Below are positions 36,985 to 47,739 of a DNA stretch of 47,929 bases, one piece after another. The notes beneath the pieces were generated by a model. It did no database searches. It saw only the letters and a list, made by a program, of their open reading frames with translations, and had not been told where the DNA came from. The stretch is from JADJOY01 sp016713535 [NCBI: Deltaproteobacteria bacterium] (GTDB taxonomy: Bacteria > JADJOY01), in assembly GCA_016713535.1 (NCBI GenBank), contig JADJOY010000047.1, positions 1 to 47,929 on the forward strand, read 5' to 3'. A program made the translations under genes and the position numbers. Position 1 is the first letter of the stretch. Every line of letters starts with the position of its first letter.

Positions 36985-36987
36985 GAC

Positions 36988-37994
36988 TCAGGGGATCACG
37001 CGCGCGGGCACCGGGATGAACGTGAGGAGCAGGATCACCGCGCAGGCGAGCGCCACCCACGCGCGTGGTCGGTCGAGACCGAGCCATTCCTCGGTGGTGG
37101 GAGGGTGATCGACGCCGAGCAGCACCAGCAGCACCGCCCACAGGAGCCACCCACTCCAGCCCGACACGGCTCCCAGGACCACGAGCGCGCCGACCACCGC
37201 GATGCCGACGCAGCGTGCGAGCGAACCTCCGCGAAGCGCGCCAGGCGCGCGACGCCGAGAGCCGCAGCGTGCCGCAGCCGCGCCGCCGGGGCGGCGCTCG
37301 CCGATGGATCGCCCTGGCTCGCCACCTCTCCGAGGCGCGTGGCCAGGTCGAGGAGCGGGCGGACCGGTCGGCGTCCGAGCCAGGCGTGGAGCACGTGGCC
37401 GCCGTCGAGCTGTCCGACCGGGATCAGGTTGAAGGCGGTGACCAGACAGCCCACGTATCCCGCGAAGCCGATCGGGTGAAGCATCAGGACGTCGTCGTGC
37501 GGGTTGGCCGGACCGAAGAGCCAGCCGACCAGCTTGACCACGAGGTTGTCACCGAAGACGAGGTCGCCGGTCACGACCGGTGCGCTCGCGACCTGACTCA
37601 GTCGCGTGCCGAGGATCAGCGCGGGAAGCGCGATGGCGAAGCCGGCGATCGGTCCGGCTGCGCCCACGTCGAGCAGTGCGCGGCGGTGCGGAATACGCGC
37701 GGGCATCGCGATCACGGCTCCCATCGTGCCGAACACCGAGAACGGAAAGGGCACGAAGTAGGGGAGGCTCGAAGGGATCCTGTAGCGCCTCGCCGCGAAG
37801 TAATGACCCGCCTCGTGGAAGGTGAGGATCGTCATCAGGGTCAGGGCATACGACCAACCGCCGGCGAGGCGCGTCGTTCCGAACGTCGCTAGGTAGAGCA
37901 GCAGGTGAACCGGCCAGCGTCGCTCCGACGGGCGCTCGGCGTGGAGCTCGCCCCGGCCCGGCCCCGGGGACTCCATCGCGACGTTAGGTTCCAT
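36988..37994 (-). CDS. Site-2 protease family (M50) membrane metalloprotease (one frameshift)
   Basis: An intramembrane zinc protease of about 335 aa. The zinc motif is in MTILTFHEAGHYFAARR (HExxH), the third ligand in NLIPVGQLDGGHVLHAWLG (LDGG). Membrane helices surround these (LLLYLATFGTTRLAGG, AAGPIAGFAIALPALIL, IGFAGYVGCLVTAFNLI). After LARFAEV the frame must shift by one base near 37230. The next frame gives SLARCVGIAVVGALVVLGAV, then WSGWLLWAVLLVLLG, HPPTTEEWLGLDRPR and a last helix ending FIPVP, typical for the family. Starts at 37994 (overlapping the SAM hydrolase end) and 37976 are both possible. No PDZ domain is visible, so it is not an RseP-type member. Confidence 0.87.
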
Positions 37995-38800
37995 GGTCAC
38001 GATCGGGTGACGGGACCCGCCGAAGCCGGACCCTGCTGCCGACGCCGCCACCGAGGATGGAATCGGCGCGACCGCGGTTGACCGAGATCTCCACCCGCCC
38101 GGTACTGCCGATCACGATCAGTGGCGCGCCCTCGGGCACTGAGTCGTAGGACGGGTACGGCCCGCGGATCCGGTTCCCAAGCCAGTCCACCTCCACGATG
38201 GACGGTGTGCCGTGGTTCTCGGGCAGCATGGCGGCGGGGATGTTGGTGACCAGGTTGCCGAAGTGATCGACGTGGATGACCTCGCCGTCGATCCCGTCAT
38301 GAACGGGGAGAGCGCGCGGCTGGTGCAGGCGCACCGGATCCGCGACGGGGGAGCCGACCTCCTCGATCGGAAGTCCGGCGGCCAAGCGGGCCGCGACCGG
38401 CGCGAACACGTCCCGGCCGTGGAACGTGGCTCACGTTCGCGGCCCAGTGCTCACGGCGATCGAGCACGAACGCGCGCGCCTCCGGCCGCCCCAGGAAGGC
38501 GGAGAAGAGCCCGTTGTCGGGCCCCACGAGGGTCCCGATCGAGGTCTCGAGCGCCATCGGCCGTCGCCGGCCGCCGACACCCGGGTCGACCACGACGACG
38601 TGGACCGCCTGCCTCGGGAACCGCGGCACCGCGGCTTCCACGAACAGCGCCCCGGCCCGCACGTCGCCGGCCGGGATCGCGTGCGAGAGGTCGTGGATCC
38701 GCACGTCGGGGACGAGGCTCACCAGCACGCCCTTCATCTGCGCGACGTAGGGATCCAAGGTGCCGAAGTCGGTGGTCAGCGTGACCAGCGGGGTGGTCAT
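37984..38800 (-). CDS. SAM hydroxide adenosyltransferase (DUF62 / SAM hydrolase), one frameshift
   Basis: A member of the fluorinase/chlorinase fold family, about 272 aa restored, whose common bacterial members hydrolyse S-adenosylmethionine to adenosine and methionine. Seen: LTTDFGTLDPYVAQMKGVL with the catalytic Asp, DLSHAIPAGDVRAGALFV, VVDPGVGG, LVGPDNGL, and in the second half VIHVDHFGNLVTNI. The frame changes after AANVSH near 38432: FHGRDVFAPVAARLAAG is restored by one added base. The Asp-Arg-His type catalytic set seems complete apart from the junction. It lies at the head of the SAM hydrolase-site-2 protease-DUF3343-macro gene series and overlaps the protease start by 11 nt. Confidence 0.88.
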
Positions 38801-38842
38801 GGGACACGCCTGCGACGCGTGAGGCGATCGCGACGGCGCGGC

Positions 38843-39757
38843 TCAGCCGCCCCATCGCTCCACGATCGCCGCCGCGAGGAGCGGCACGTTGATCTCGTGG
38901 TGTCCGGTCAGGTGGAAGCCGCGACCGTGGCCTTCGGTCGGCCGCCGGACCACGTTCGTGAGTGGCCGGTAGTGTGCCTTTGAAGTCGAGGTCTGCGGTG
39001 GTCAGGTCGTGCAGCGAGTGACCCTGGTTCCGGGCGAGCGTCACGGCCTTCAGGAACACCTCCGGCAAGATCACGGCGGAGCCGATGTTGACGTACACCC
39101 GCCCTCGAGGCCCTCGACGGAGCGGCAGAAGCGCCGGAAGTCGAGGAGCGCGGTCGCGCCGATGGCGGCCCCGTCGGCGTCCGGATGGATGTGCAGGACG
39201 TCGGTGCCGACCGCGACGTGCACCGTGACCGGAACTCCGAGCTCCGAGGCCCGGACGATCAAGCTCATCGTCGGATGGGCGAGCGTCGCACTCCGCATCG
39301 CGGTCGCGACCGCTTCCCCGAGACCCTGGCCGGCCGAATGCCCGCGGCAGATGGCGTCGTTGAGGAAGGTGCCGGTCTCCGCGGTGACTCCGAAGCTGCC
39401 GTCCGGCAGCGCCGCGTCCACGTCCTCGCTGGTGCGACCGGCGAGCGCGATCTCGTAGTCGTGGACGATGCCGGCGCCGTTCAGCGCCAGCGCGGTGATC
39501 ACGCCGCGCTCCATGAGGTCGATCAGAACCGGGCTCAGCCCGACCTTGATGACGTGCGCACCCATCCCGACGATCACGGGCCGCCCCGCGCGGCGCGCGG
39601 TGACGATCCGCTCGGCCAGCTCGCGGAGCTGGCTCGCGGCCAGGAAGTTCGGTAGCCCCGCGAGGAACTCGGCGACGCTGCCGCCGGTGCGGTGCGGACG
39701 CCCGAAGTCCGACACGTGGACCTTGCTGGTGCGGTCGCCGAGGGAGACGGTGCGCAT
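38843..39757 (-). CDS. Conserved protein of unknown function, gmhA neighbour (two frameshifts)
   Basis: About 304 aa when restored. It begins MRTVSLGDRTSKVHVSDFGR and contains GRPVIVGMGAHVIKVGLSP, LALNGAGIVHDYEIALAG, TVHVAVGTDVLHIHPDADG and, after the first break near 39105 (one G lost in GGCGGG), VYVNIGSAVILPEVFLKA. A second break in TTCAAAGG near 38985 (one A too many) restores DFKAHYRPLTNVVRRP, then LTGHHEINVPLLAAA and ends at 38843. The pattern resembles unnamed proteins located beside heptose-synthesis genes in delta-proteobacterial genomes; a deoxyhypusine-synthase-like Rossmann fold has been suggested but I cannot confirm it. It is 52 bp after gmhA and 42 bp before the SAM hydrolase. 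Confidence 0.72.
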
Positions 39758-39808
39758 GGCGGTGCGAACGGGGGGAGGGGGAAGCAGGTTCCGTCGAGCG
39801 GCGAGTGA

Positions 39809-40420
39809 TCAGCCGGCGCCCATGAGCGCCGCATCGACCAGGTCGCAGAGCACGTGACCCACCGTGATGTGGATCTCCTGGATCCGGGCGGTGTTGCGGG
39901 TCTGCCCGACGTCGATCAGGAGGTCCACGCGCGGCGCGAGGGCTCCTCCTCCGCCGCCGGTCAGTCCGATCGTGGTGAGGCCGCGCGCCTTGCAGGTCTC
40001 GACGGCGCGCAGCACCGACGGAGAATTTCCCGAGGTACTGATCGCGATCGCCACGTCACCCGCTCGTCCCCAGGCTTCCACCTGGCGCGAGAACACCTCT
40101 TCGTACGACCGATCGTTCGCGATGCTGGTGAGCGCGGAGGTGTCGGTGGTGAGCGCCAGGGCCGGGAGGGCACGGCGCTCGGCCACGAACCGGTTCACGA
40201 ACTCGGCGGCGACGTGCTGGGCATCCGAGGCGCTCCCGCCGTTGCCGAAGAGGAGCAGCTTGCCTCCGCGCTGGAAGCACTCGACCACCACGTGAGCCGC
40301 TGCGACGACGCGGTCGGTCATCACTTCGGCGAAGGCGACCCGCAGCGAGGCGCCCTCGGCGAAGATCGACCGGACGCGATCGGCCTCGCCGTCGCGAGCT
40401 GCGTGCGTCGAACCGCTCAT
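39809..40420 (-). CDS. gmhA: Phosphoheptose isomerase
   Basis: A 203-aa SIS-domain enzyme that converts sedoheptulose 7-phosphate to D-glycero-manno-heptose 7-phosphate, the first step of LPS core heptose synthesis. Seen: LLFGNGGSASDAQHVAAEFVNRF (active-site His and Glu region), LTTDTSALTSIANDRSYEEVF, the SIS sugar-phosphate motif ISTSGNSPSVLRAV and the C-terminal Gln-Glu-x-His in RIQEIHITVGH. All are hallmarks of GmhA rather than of other SIS proteins. It is the first gene of the long minus-strand series and diverges from trxA. It supports a Gram-negative host with heptose-containing LPS. Confidence 0.94.
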   Translation of the reverse strand: MSGSTHAARDGEADRVRSIFAEGASLRVAFAEVMTDRVVAAAHVVVECFQRGGKLLLFGNGGSASDAQHVAAEFVNRFVAERRALPALALTTDTSALTSIANDRSYEEVFSRQVEAWGRAGDVAIAISTSGNSPSVLRAVETCKARGLTTIGLTGGGGGALAPRVDLLIDVGQTRNTARIQEIHITVGHVLCDLVDAALMGAG

Positions 40421-40482
40421 GGCCGCGGTACGTTAGCCAACGGGGCAGGGGTCGCCAAGCCGAGCCGCACCGGTTTCCCCAT

Positions 40483-40525
40483 CCGTCAAGCTGCATTTGA
40501 CGGGTCGGGGGGGCGTCCTTATGTT
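40483..40525 (+). promoter_or_regulatory. Candidate trxA promoter with an inverted repeat on the -35
   Basis: TTGACG (40497-40502) and TATGTT (40520-40525) are 17 bp apart, about 70 bp before the trxA ATG. The -35 box is also the right arm of a perfect inverted repeat CCGTCAA (40483-40489) / TTGACGG (40497-40503) with a 7-nt centre, an operator-like arrangement. Confidence 0.55.
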
Positions 40526-40593
40526 GCCGGCCCGCGTCGCGGCCCGGGACCCGTGCGGTGGGTCGGCCGAGGCGAGTCAAGGAGCCCGATCAC

Positions 40594-40921
40594 ATGGCGA
40601 GCGAGCACATCATTCACGTCGGCGAGCAGGATTTCGATTCCAAGGTGCTGCAGAGCGCCGTGCCGGTCGTGGTCGATTTCTGGGCCGAGTGGTGCGGGCC
40701 GTGCCGCCAGATCGCGCCGCTCCTCGAAGAGGCCGCCGAGAAGTACCAGGGTCAGGTCCAGGTCGCGAAGCTCAACGTCGACGAGCCCCGACATCGCCGT
40801 GCGCTTCGGCGTGCGCGGCATACCGACGCTGATCCTCTACAAGGGTGGCGAGATCGTGGCGCAGCACGTCGGGATGGCGCCGCGCGGTCAGATCGAGGCG
40901 CTGTTCCAGCAGGCGCTCTGA
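40594..40921 (+). CDS. trxA: Thioredoxin (one frameshift)
   Basis: A 108-aa thioredoxin when restored. The active site WCGPC (W33-C37) follows PVVVDFWAE, then [32 protein letters not shown], the cis-proline segment [12 protein letters not shown] and a final helix ending FQQAL. The span has 328 bases, one more than a whole number of codons. The extra base is in CCCC near 40787, where GACGAGCCCCGAC should read GACGAGCCCGAC. Because trxA is highly conserved, a sequencing error is likelier than a pseudogene. The ATG has AAGGAG 9 nt upstream. It diverges from gmhA and is followed after 15 bp by a DUF3187 gene. Confidence 0.92.
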
Positions 40922-40936
40922 GCCGCGCGACACGCG

Positions 40937-42034
40937 GTGCCCGGGTCGTCGAGGTCGAGCGAGCGGCGCGTGTGCCGCGCCGAACGGGCCGAGCGGGGGC
41001 GGTTCAGCCGCCACTACGCCGGCCTGATAGTCGGTGCCACCCTCGGCGGGCTGTGGCCATCGGTGGGGTGGCCAGCCCCCGCGGATCCGATCCCCGCGGT
41101 CGACCTCTCCCCCACGCGTCAGATCCTGTACCAGTGGACCGACCGCGCGCCCCTCGAGGCGGTGCCGGCGGGAAGCGTCACACCGAGCTTCCGCGCCAGC
41201 TACTTCGCCGCGGTGTCGGACCAGCAGCGCGGCGGCGCGAGCGTCGCGATCGACGTCGAGGGTGCGCGCTTCGACCTCGGAGCGGCGTGGGCGCCGGTCG
41301 AGGGAGTCTCGGTCGAGGTCGCGCTTCCGCTGCTGGTCTACTACGACGGCGTGCTGGACTCGTTGGTGGACGCGATCGACCGCGCGGTGGGCACTCCTTC
41401 GCCGCAGCGAAAGGACCGCGGCCAGAACGTGTATTCGTTCCTGGTCGAGTCCCCGGACGGCACCCGGTTCGAGCCGGACTCGGGTCACCTCGGGCTGGGC
41501 GACCTCGCGCTCGGGGGGCGATACAGGCTGCTCGAGCAGGACCTCGGCGGCTGGACCCCTGACGTTTCGGTCTCGGGGGCTCTGGAGCTGCCGACCGGCG
41601 ATTCGAGCCTCGCGCACGGGAACGGGTCGGTCGACTTCGGCGCGGAGGTGGAGGCCGGCCGGTCGCTGGGTGACTTCCGGTTGTCGGTCGCGGTGGGTCT
41701 CGTCGTGCCGGGCGGTCTACCCGATGGGCTCGACGGCTTCGACACCCGCGTCTCCGTGAGTGCGCTGGGTGCCGTGGGGTACACGCTCGCCGACGCCTGG
41801 GGCTTGATCGCGCAGGTCGACTACCGACAGGCGCCCTACCAGGGGAGCTCCCTCGACGTCCTGGCCAGCGACTCGTCCGAGCTCACCGTCGGGCTGCGCT
41901 GGGAGCCCCGTGGTGGCGCGTTGGGCGTCGACGTGGGCTTCGTCGAAGGGCTCGTGAACGGTGCCTCGCCGGACTTCTCGGTGGTGAGCTCGCTCCGGTA
42001 TCGGTTCTCGCTCGATCGATCCGCCTCGCCCTGA
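40937..42034 (+). CDS. DUF3187-like outer-membrane beta-barrel protein
   Basis: A 365-aa protein with a likely signal peptide after an Arg/Ser-rich start ([13 protein letters not shown] to GWPAPA, cleavage near residue 48). The mature part alternates short beta strands with turns: [81 protein letters not shown], ending in the outer-membrane-like [11 protein letters not shown]3187 proteins have this shape, including the central GxGD and PTGD turns. Function is unknown; a channel or lipid-handling barrel is only a possibility. The start is GTG 40937, 15 bp after trxA; a later start is possible because the first 25 residues are not signal-like. Confidence 0.72.
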   Translation: MPGSSRSSERRVCRAERAERGRFSRHYAGLIVGATLGGLWPSVGWPAPADPIPAVDLSPTRQILYQWTDRAPLEAVPAGSVTPSFRASYFAAVSDQQRGGASVAIDVEGARFDLGAAWAPVEGVSVEVALPLLVYYDGVLDSLVDAIDRAVGTPSPQRKDRGQNVYSFLVESPDGTRFEPDSGHLGLGDLALGGRYRLLEQDLGGWTPDVSVSGALELPTGDSSLAHGNGSVDFGAEVEAGRSLGDFRLSVAVGLVVPGGLPDGLDGFDTRVSVSALGAVGYTLADAWGLIAQVDYRQAPYQGSSLDVLASDSSELTVGLRWEPRGGALGVDVGFVEGLVNGASPDFSVVSSLRYRFSLDRSASP

Positions 42035-42171
42035 GCTCTGCGCGCGCGTGGTCGCGCCGGGGGCGGCGCCGCGAGCGTGACGATCACCTTCCGGTGCGCA
42101 CGGTTGGCAGGGGCGAAGCGTCGCGTCTACGATCTCGCGTTCCTCCATCCGCAGACGCCGCCCACACGTAG

Positions 42172-42777
42172 ATGAGTCGGGAAGGACGAGCTACGAGCGC
42201 GCGCGGCTCGCGTGTCGGGACGGCCCCGGCGGAGGAGGTGGCATGGGTCGAGCGGATGGCGAAAGGCGATGCCGAGGCGTTCGACGCGCTCTACGACCGC
42301 CACGCGAGCGTGGTTTTCCCACTCCTGCTCCGCATCGTCCGCACCAGCGCCGATGCCGAGGAGGTGCTCCAGGAGACGTGGCTGCAGGCCTGGCGCAGCG
42401 CCGCGTCCTACGACGCGGGCCGCGGCACCGTGCTGGCGTGGCTGCTCAACATGGCGCGCAGTCGCGCGCTCGATCGATATCGCGCCGTCTCGTCGCGCCG
42501 GCGCGCCGAGACCCGGGCGGAGGCCGAGCCGGTCGCAGCCTCGATCGACCCGGTGGATCTCTCGCTGGGGGCGGAGCGTGCTCGCAGGGTCAGGGATGCA
42601 CTGACGAAGCTCAAGCCACGCCAGCGCGAGGTGCTCGAGATCGCGTACTTCGAGGGGCTCTCGCAGACCGAGATCGCGACCCGCCTCGGGGTCCCCCTGG
42701 GCACGGTCAAGACGTGGATGCGACAGGGCACGCTGGCGCTGCGCGAGCTGATCGGTGGCGAGAGCGATGACTCGTGA
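42172..42777 (+). CDS. ECF-family RNA polymerase sigma factor
   Basis: A 201-aa sigma-70 family ECF factor. Region 2 (about residues 38-105) has ALYDRHASVVFPLLLRIV, AEEVLQETWLQAWRSAASYD and LAWLLNMARSRALDRYRA. Region 4 (about 140-195) has LTKLKPRQREVLEIAYFEGL and the helix-turn-helix SQTEIATRLGVPLGTVKTWM. It is followed immediately, with an 11-nt overlap, by a zinc-finger anti-sigma gene with a cupin domain, the usual arrangement for SigK/RpoE-ChrR-type pairs that respond to oxidative stress or singlet oxygen. The ATG is well placed but has no strong ribosome site. Confidence 0.92.
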   Translation: MSREGRATSARGSRVGTAPAEEVAWVERMAKGDAEAFDALYDRHASVVFPLLLRIVRTSADAEEVLQETWLQAWRSAASYDAGRGTVLAWLLNMARSRALDRYRAVSSRRRAETRAEAEPVAASIDPVDLSLGAERARRVRDALTKLKPRQREVLEIAYFEGLSQTEIATRLGVPLGTVKTWMRQGTLALRELIGGESDDS

Positions 42778-43456
42778 CGGAGAGCGGGCGCCGCCGGGGC
42801 CCGCATGCACGTCGGAGCGAACCGTCATGACGCACGTCGGTGACCGACTCGTCGAGCTGGCGCTCGGGAACGTTCCCGCGGACGACCGGGCGTCGCTCGA
42901 GGCGCACCTCGCGGGGTGCGCCGAGTGTCGCGACGACGTCGCGGCGGCTCGCGGCGCGCTCGCGGAGCTGGCGCTCGGGTTGGACCGCAGGGCGCCGGGG
43001 CTCGCCGTGCGGGCCAGGCTCGGGGCGCTCGTCCGCGGCACGGCGCGGCTGTTGCCGTTCGTCGACCGGGTCGCGCGCCTCTTCGATCTGGCGGAAGACC
43101 AGGCCGAAGGCGTGCTGAGCCGGATCGACGACCCGTCGGCCTGGGCGGCCGACGGCGTGGTGCGCGGCGGCGAGGTGATGCTGGTGTCGCCGGGGCCGGC
43201 GTTCGAGGGAGCGATCGCGAGCCTGATCCGGCTCGGCCCGGGCGCCCGGTACCCGCGCCACCGGCATCGTGGCGAGGAGCGGCTTCTCTTCCTGCAGGGC
43301 GGGGTGGAGCACGACGACGGATCGGTCGCCGACGCGGGAACGCTCGTCACGTCCGCTCCCGGCACGGTCCACGGCTTCCAGGTGCTCCCGGGAGCCTCGT
43401 GCGTAGCGGCGGTGCTGCTCCTCGGCGGGGTCGACTTCGAAGACGACGCCGCCTGA
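42767..43456 (+). CDS. ChrR-like zinc-binding anti-sigma factor with cupin domain
   Basis: A 229-aa protein. The N-terminal ZAS domain has H47-x3-C51-x2-C54 (EAHLAGCAECRDD), which with an upstream His binds zinc and clamps the sigma factor. The C-terminal cupin (about residues 120-225) has HRHRGEERLLFLQGG (H-x-H and Glu metal ligands) and VHGFQV with a further His, like the second zinc site of ChrR that senses singlet oxygen. The start is ATG 42767, inside the sigma gene end; an in-frame ATG at 42827 would give a shorter protein that still includes the zinc finger. The overlap indicates translational coupling and one-to-one stoichiometry. Confidence 0.88.
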   Translation: MTRDGERAPPGPACTSERTVMTHVGDRLVELALGNVPADDRASLEAHLAGCAECRDDVAAARGALAELALGLDRRAPGLAVRARLGALVRGTARLLPFVDRVARLFDLAEDQAEGVLSRIDDPSAWAADGVVRGGEVMLVSPGPAFEGAIASLIRLGPGARYPRHRHRGEERLLFLQGGVEHDDGSVADAGTLVTSAPGTVHGFQVLPGASCVAAVLLLGGVDFEDDAA

Positions 43457-43491
43457 TACGTCCTGCGCGAAGCCGGCGCGCCGAAGCGCTC

Positions 43492-45444
43492 TCAGTCCTC
43501 GGCGAGCTGCTTCATGAGCTCCGCGTTGTAGGACACCTGGACCTGGGTCTTGAGCCGCTCGACCAGCGCGTGGTGAACGAGCTGCTGCTGCTCGGCCTCC
43601 ATCTGCCGCTTGGCCGCCTCGACGCCGTCCTTGTGCTTGGTCGGGTCACCACCGTCCGCGAGCGAGCGCTTGCCGAACGCCAGGACCACGATCTTGCCGC
43701 CCACCTCGACGGGCTGGGTGGAGACGCGGTGGGCTTCGTCCAGCTTCTGCGCCTCGCTCACCAGCGCGGGATCCGCGCCCAGCCCCGGAACCGAAGGGGC
43801 CGTCAGCGCCATCGGGCCGGTGTTCTGCGCGCTCGATCCGACCTCGCTCGCCACGGTCTCGATCGACGCCCCGCCGGCCAGCTTCTGGCGCGCGCTCTCC
43901 GCGTTCGCACGCGCGGTCGCGAGCGCCTGGGCGGTCTCGTAGGCCTTGATCGCCGCATCCCTGGCTTCGTCCAGGCTCAGCGGGCGCTCCTCCTCGCGCT
44001 CGAGGACCTTGCCGAGCTGGAAGCCCTTGCCGGTGCGGACGGGCTCCGTCCACTCGCCGACCTTGACCTTGAGCGCGGCTTCGGTGAGCTGGCGGGCACC
44101 GTCGATGGGCTCGCCGGCCGCGGCGGGGCCTCCTTCGCCGGACGCCAGCTTCTTTCCGTCGGCGATCGCCTTCCAGTCGGCGCTCGCGCCGCGCTCGAGG
44201 ATCTCCTTGCGGAGCGAGTTGGCGCGCGCCTCGGCGAGCTTCTGCGCCTTCTCGGATACCAGCGTGCGGCGGATCGCGTCCTCGACTTCGGCGAGAGGAA
44301 CCGTGCGGCCAGGGTCGTGCCTGTCGACTCGGATCACGTGGAACCCGAACTGGGTCCTGACAGGCCCGACCAGTTCGCCGGCGGTGGCGCCGAAAGCCGC
44401 ATCCTCGAATGGCTTCGCCATGCGGCCCCTGGGGAACGAGCCCAGGTCTCCGCCGCGGTCCTTGTTGCTCGGGTCGTCCGAGCTGCGCTTGGCCTCTTCG
44501 GCGAAGTCACCGCCCGCCTCGAGGCGGCTCAGAATGTCGTCGGCCTTGGCCTTGGCGAGCTCGGCCTCTTCCTCGTTCGCGTCCGGCTTGACCGACACGA
44601 GGATGTGGTGGGCACTCACGGTCTCGGGCTGCTCGTAGCGCTTGGAGTCTCGCTCGTAGCGAGCGCGGACGTCGTCGTCCTCGATCTTCACGTCGGCCTC
44701 GATCGTCTTCGAGTCGATCGTGACGAACGCCACCTTGACCCGCGCCGGTGCCTTGAACTGGTCGCGGTGTCCGTCGAAGAAGGCCTGCAGCGCGGCCGCG
44801 TCCGGCTCCGCGATCCCCTCCTCCAGCTTGGCCGGGTCGAACGACAGGTACGCGAGCTCGACGCGCTCGTTCTGGAGCCGGTATCGCTCCTCCGCGGCGG
44901 CGTCACTCACCACCGCGCTCGCCATCGCCAGGTCCTGGAATCGGACCAGCGAGAGCCGTCGGCGCTCGTCCTCTTCGTAGGCTGCAGGCGAGTAGCCGTT
45001 CGCCTTGAGCAGGGAATGGTACTTCTCGGCCGAGAAGGTGCCGTCGTCGCGCGCGAAGAACGGGCTCTCCCGGATCGCCCTGACGACGTCCTCGTCCGAG
45101 ACGTGGATCTTCGCCTGCCGGGCGCCTTCGAGGAGCAGGGCCTCGTCGACGAGCTGCTCGACCGCCTGGGTCTGGATGCGGAACATCTTGAGCATCTTCG
45201 GATCGACGTTGCCCCCCATCTGGGCTTCGATCCGCTCGCGCAGCCGATCGGCGGCGGTCTGCACCTCACGTAGGTGGATCGGCTTCCCGGCGACCGTCGC
45301 CACCGTGCCCGGATCGGTCGGCTCGCCGCCACAGCTCGATCTGGTCAGCAGGCCGCCGAACCCAGCGATGAAGGTCAGCGAGATGACGATGTAGAAGGCC
45401 TTCACCGCACGCGACTTGGCGTGCTTGCGGAAATAGTCGAGCAA
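43492..45444 (-). CDS. PpiD/SurA-like periplasmic peptidyl-prolyl isomerase, membrane-anchored
   Basis: A 650-aa protein. Residues 15-35 form one membrane helix (VKAFYIVISLTFIAGFGGLL), so the body is periplasmic. A SurA-N-type chaperone region follows (IHLREVQTAADRLRERIEAQ, VEQLVDEALLLEGAR, KYHSLLKANGYSP), then a parvulin domain at about 275-375 with AHHILVSVKP, GGDLGSFPRGRMAKPFEDA and GPVRTQFGFHVIRVD. The C-terminal third is a second parvulin-like part with weaker conservation. It matches PpiD in layout and length and probably assists outer-membrane protein folding. The start is TTG 45444 with AAAGGGA 6 nt upstream. It diverges from mreB. Confidence 0.9.
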   Translation of the reverse strand: MLDYFRKHAKSRAVKAFYIVISLTFIAGFGGLLTRSSCGGEPTDPGTVATVAGKPIHLREVQTAADRLRERIEAQMGGNVDPKMLKMFRIQTQAVEQLVDEALLLEGARQAKIHVSDEDVVRAIRESPFFARDDGTFSAEKYHSLLKANGYSPAAYEEDERRRLSLVRFQDLAMASAVVSDAAAEERYRLQNERVELAYLSFDPAKLEEGIAEPDAAALQAFFDGHRDQFKAPARVKVAFVTIDSKTIEADVKIEDDDVRARYERDSKRYEQPETVSAHHILVSVKPDANEEEAELAKAKADDILSRLEAGGDFAEEAKRSSDDPSNKDRGGDLGSFPRGRMAKPFEDAAFGATAGELVGPVRTQFGFHVIRVDRHDPGRTVPLAEVEDAIRRTLVSEKAQKLAEARANSLRKEILERGASADWKAIADGKKLASGEGGPAAAGEPIDGARQLTEAALKVKVGEWTEPVRTGKGFQLGKVLEREEERPLSLDEARDAAIKAYETAQALATARANAESARQKLAGGASIETVASEVGSSAQNTGPMALTAPSVPGLGADPALVSEAQKLDEAHRVSTQPVEVGGKIVVLAFGKRSLADGGDPTKHKDGVEAAKRQMEAEQQQLVHHALVERLKTQVQVSYNAELMKQLAED

Positions 45445-46780
<1,336 letters not shown>

Positions 46781-46840
46781 GTGGCGACCTCGGACGAGCG
46801 AGCGGTGACCGGGACGATGCGCACCGGCGAGGTCTGACCG

Positions 46841-47739
46841 GTGGCGTTCGGCTGTCTCCGGCGCCGCCGGGTCCTGGGGTGGTGGCGATGCTGGCGATCG
46901 GCCTGGGGCTGAGCTCGCTCGCGTCCTCCATCGAGGGACGCCACGAGCTGAATCCGTGGGAGCGAGTGGTGTTGCTGGTGTCGAGCCCCGTGCTCCGCGC
47001 GACGAGGTGGGCCGAAGGACATGCTCGCGCCGTGATGGGACGGTATCGTCGCCTCACGGATCTCGAGGAGGAGAACCGGATCCTGCGCGTGACGATCGAG
47101 GGACTCAAGACCGAGCGGCTACGCTCCGTGGAGGAGTCCGCCGCCAACAAGCGCCTCCGCGCGCTGCTCGGCTTCAAGGAGCGCGCGGGGCTACCGAGCG
47201 TCGCCGCGGAGGTGATCGGCGAGGATCTCGGCGCCGAGAGTCGCACCCTCCTGATCGACAAGGGGAGGCACGACGGCATCCATCGCAACGCTGCGGTCGT
47301 GACCGAGGCGGGAGTCGTCGGCAAGGTGAGCGAGCTTGGTGACGTGACCAGCCGAGTCCTGTTGCTGGTCGATCACCGCAGCGCGGTGGACGGGCTGGTC
47401 CAGCGGACGCGCGCCAAGACCGTCGTGCGCGGCAGCGGGCTGCCGCAGGCGAGCCTCGACTACCTCGAGCGACGTGAGGACGTCCGGGCCGGCGATCTGG
47501 TCGTCACGTCGGGTTACGGCGGCATCTTTCCGAAAGGGCTCCGGATCGGCACGGTGGAGCACGTCGAGGCGGCGCCATTCGGGCTCTTCCAGAGGGCCGA
47601 GCTCAAGCCGGCGGTGGAGTTCGGGCGGCTCGAGGAAGTGCTCGTCCTCACTTCGCTCGATCGAGAGGAGCTCGACTCCTCCAAGACGGATGGCGCCAGT
47701 CGTGGCGAGCCGGCCCGTCCGGAGGCGAGCAAGCCGTGA
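46841..47739 (+). CDS. mreC: Rod-shape determining protein MreC (probable frameshift near the start)
   Basis: A periplasmic scaffold that links MreB to cell-wall enzymes, about 299 aa restored. The continuous frame from GTG 46879 gives 286 aa starting inside the membrane helix (VVAMLAIGLGLSSLASS). A GTG at 46841 with GAGG 8 nt upstream encodes a basic N-terminus (MAFGCLRRRRVLG) that joins the helix if one G is added near 46874, so 46841 is the likelier start. A coiled-coil segment follows (RLTDLEEENRILRVTIEGLK), then the MreC core: IDKGRHDGIHRNAAVVTEAGVVGKV, VLLLVDHRSAVDGLVQRT, DLVVTSGYGGIFPKGLRIG. It ends overlapping mreD as GTGA. Confidence 0.93.
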
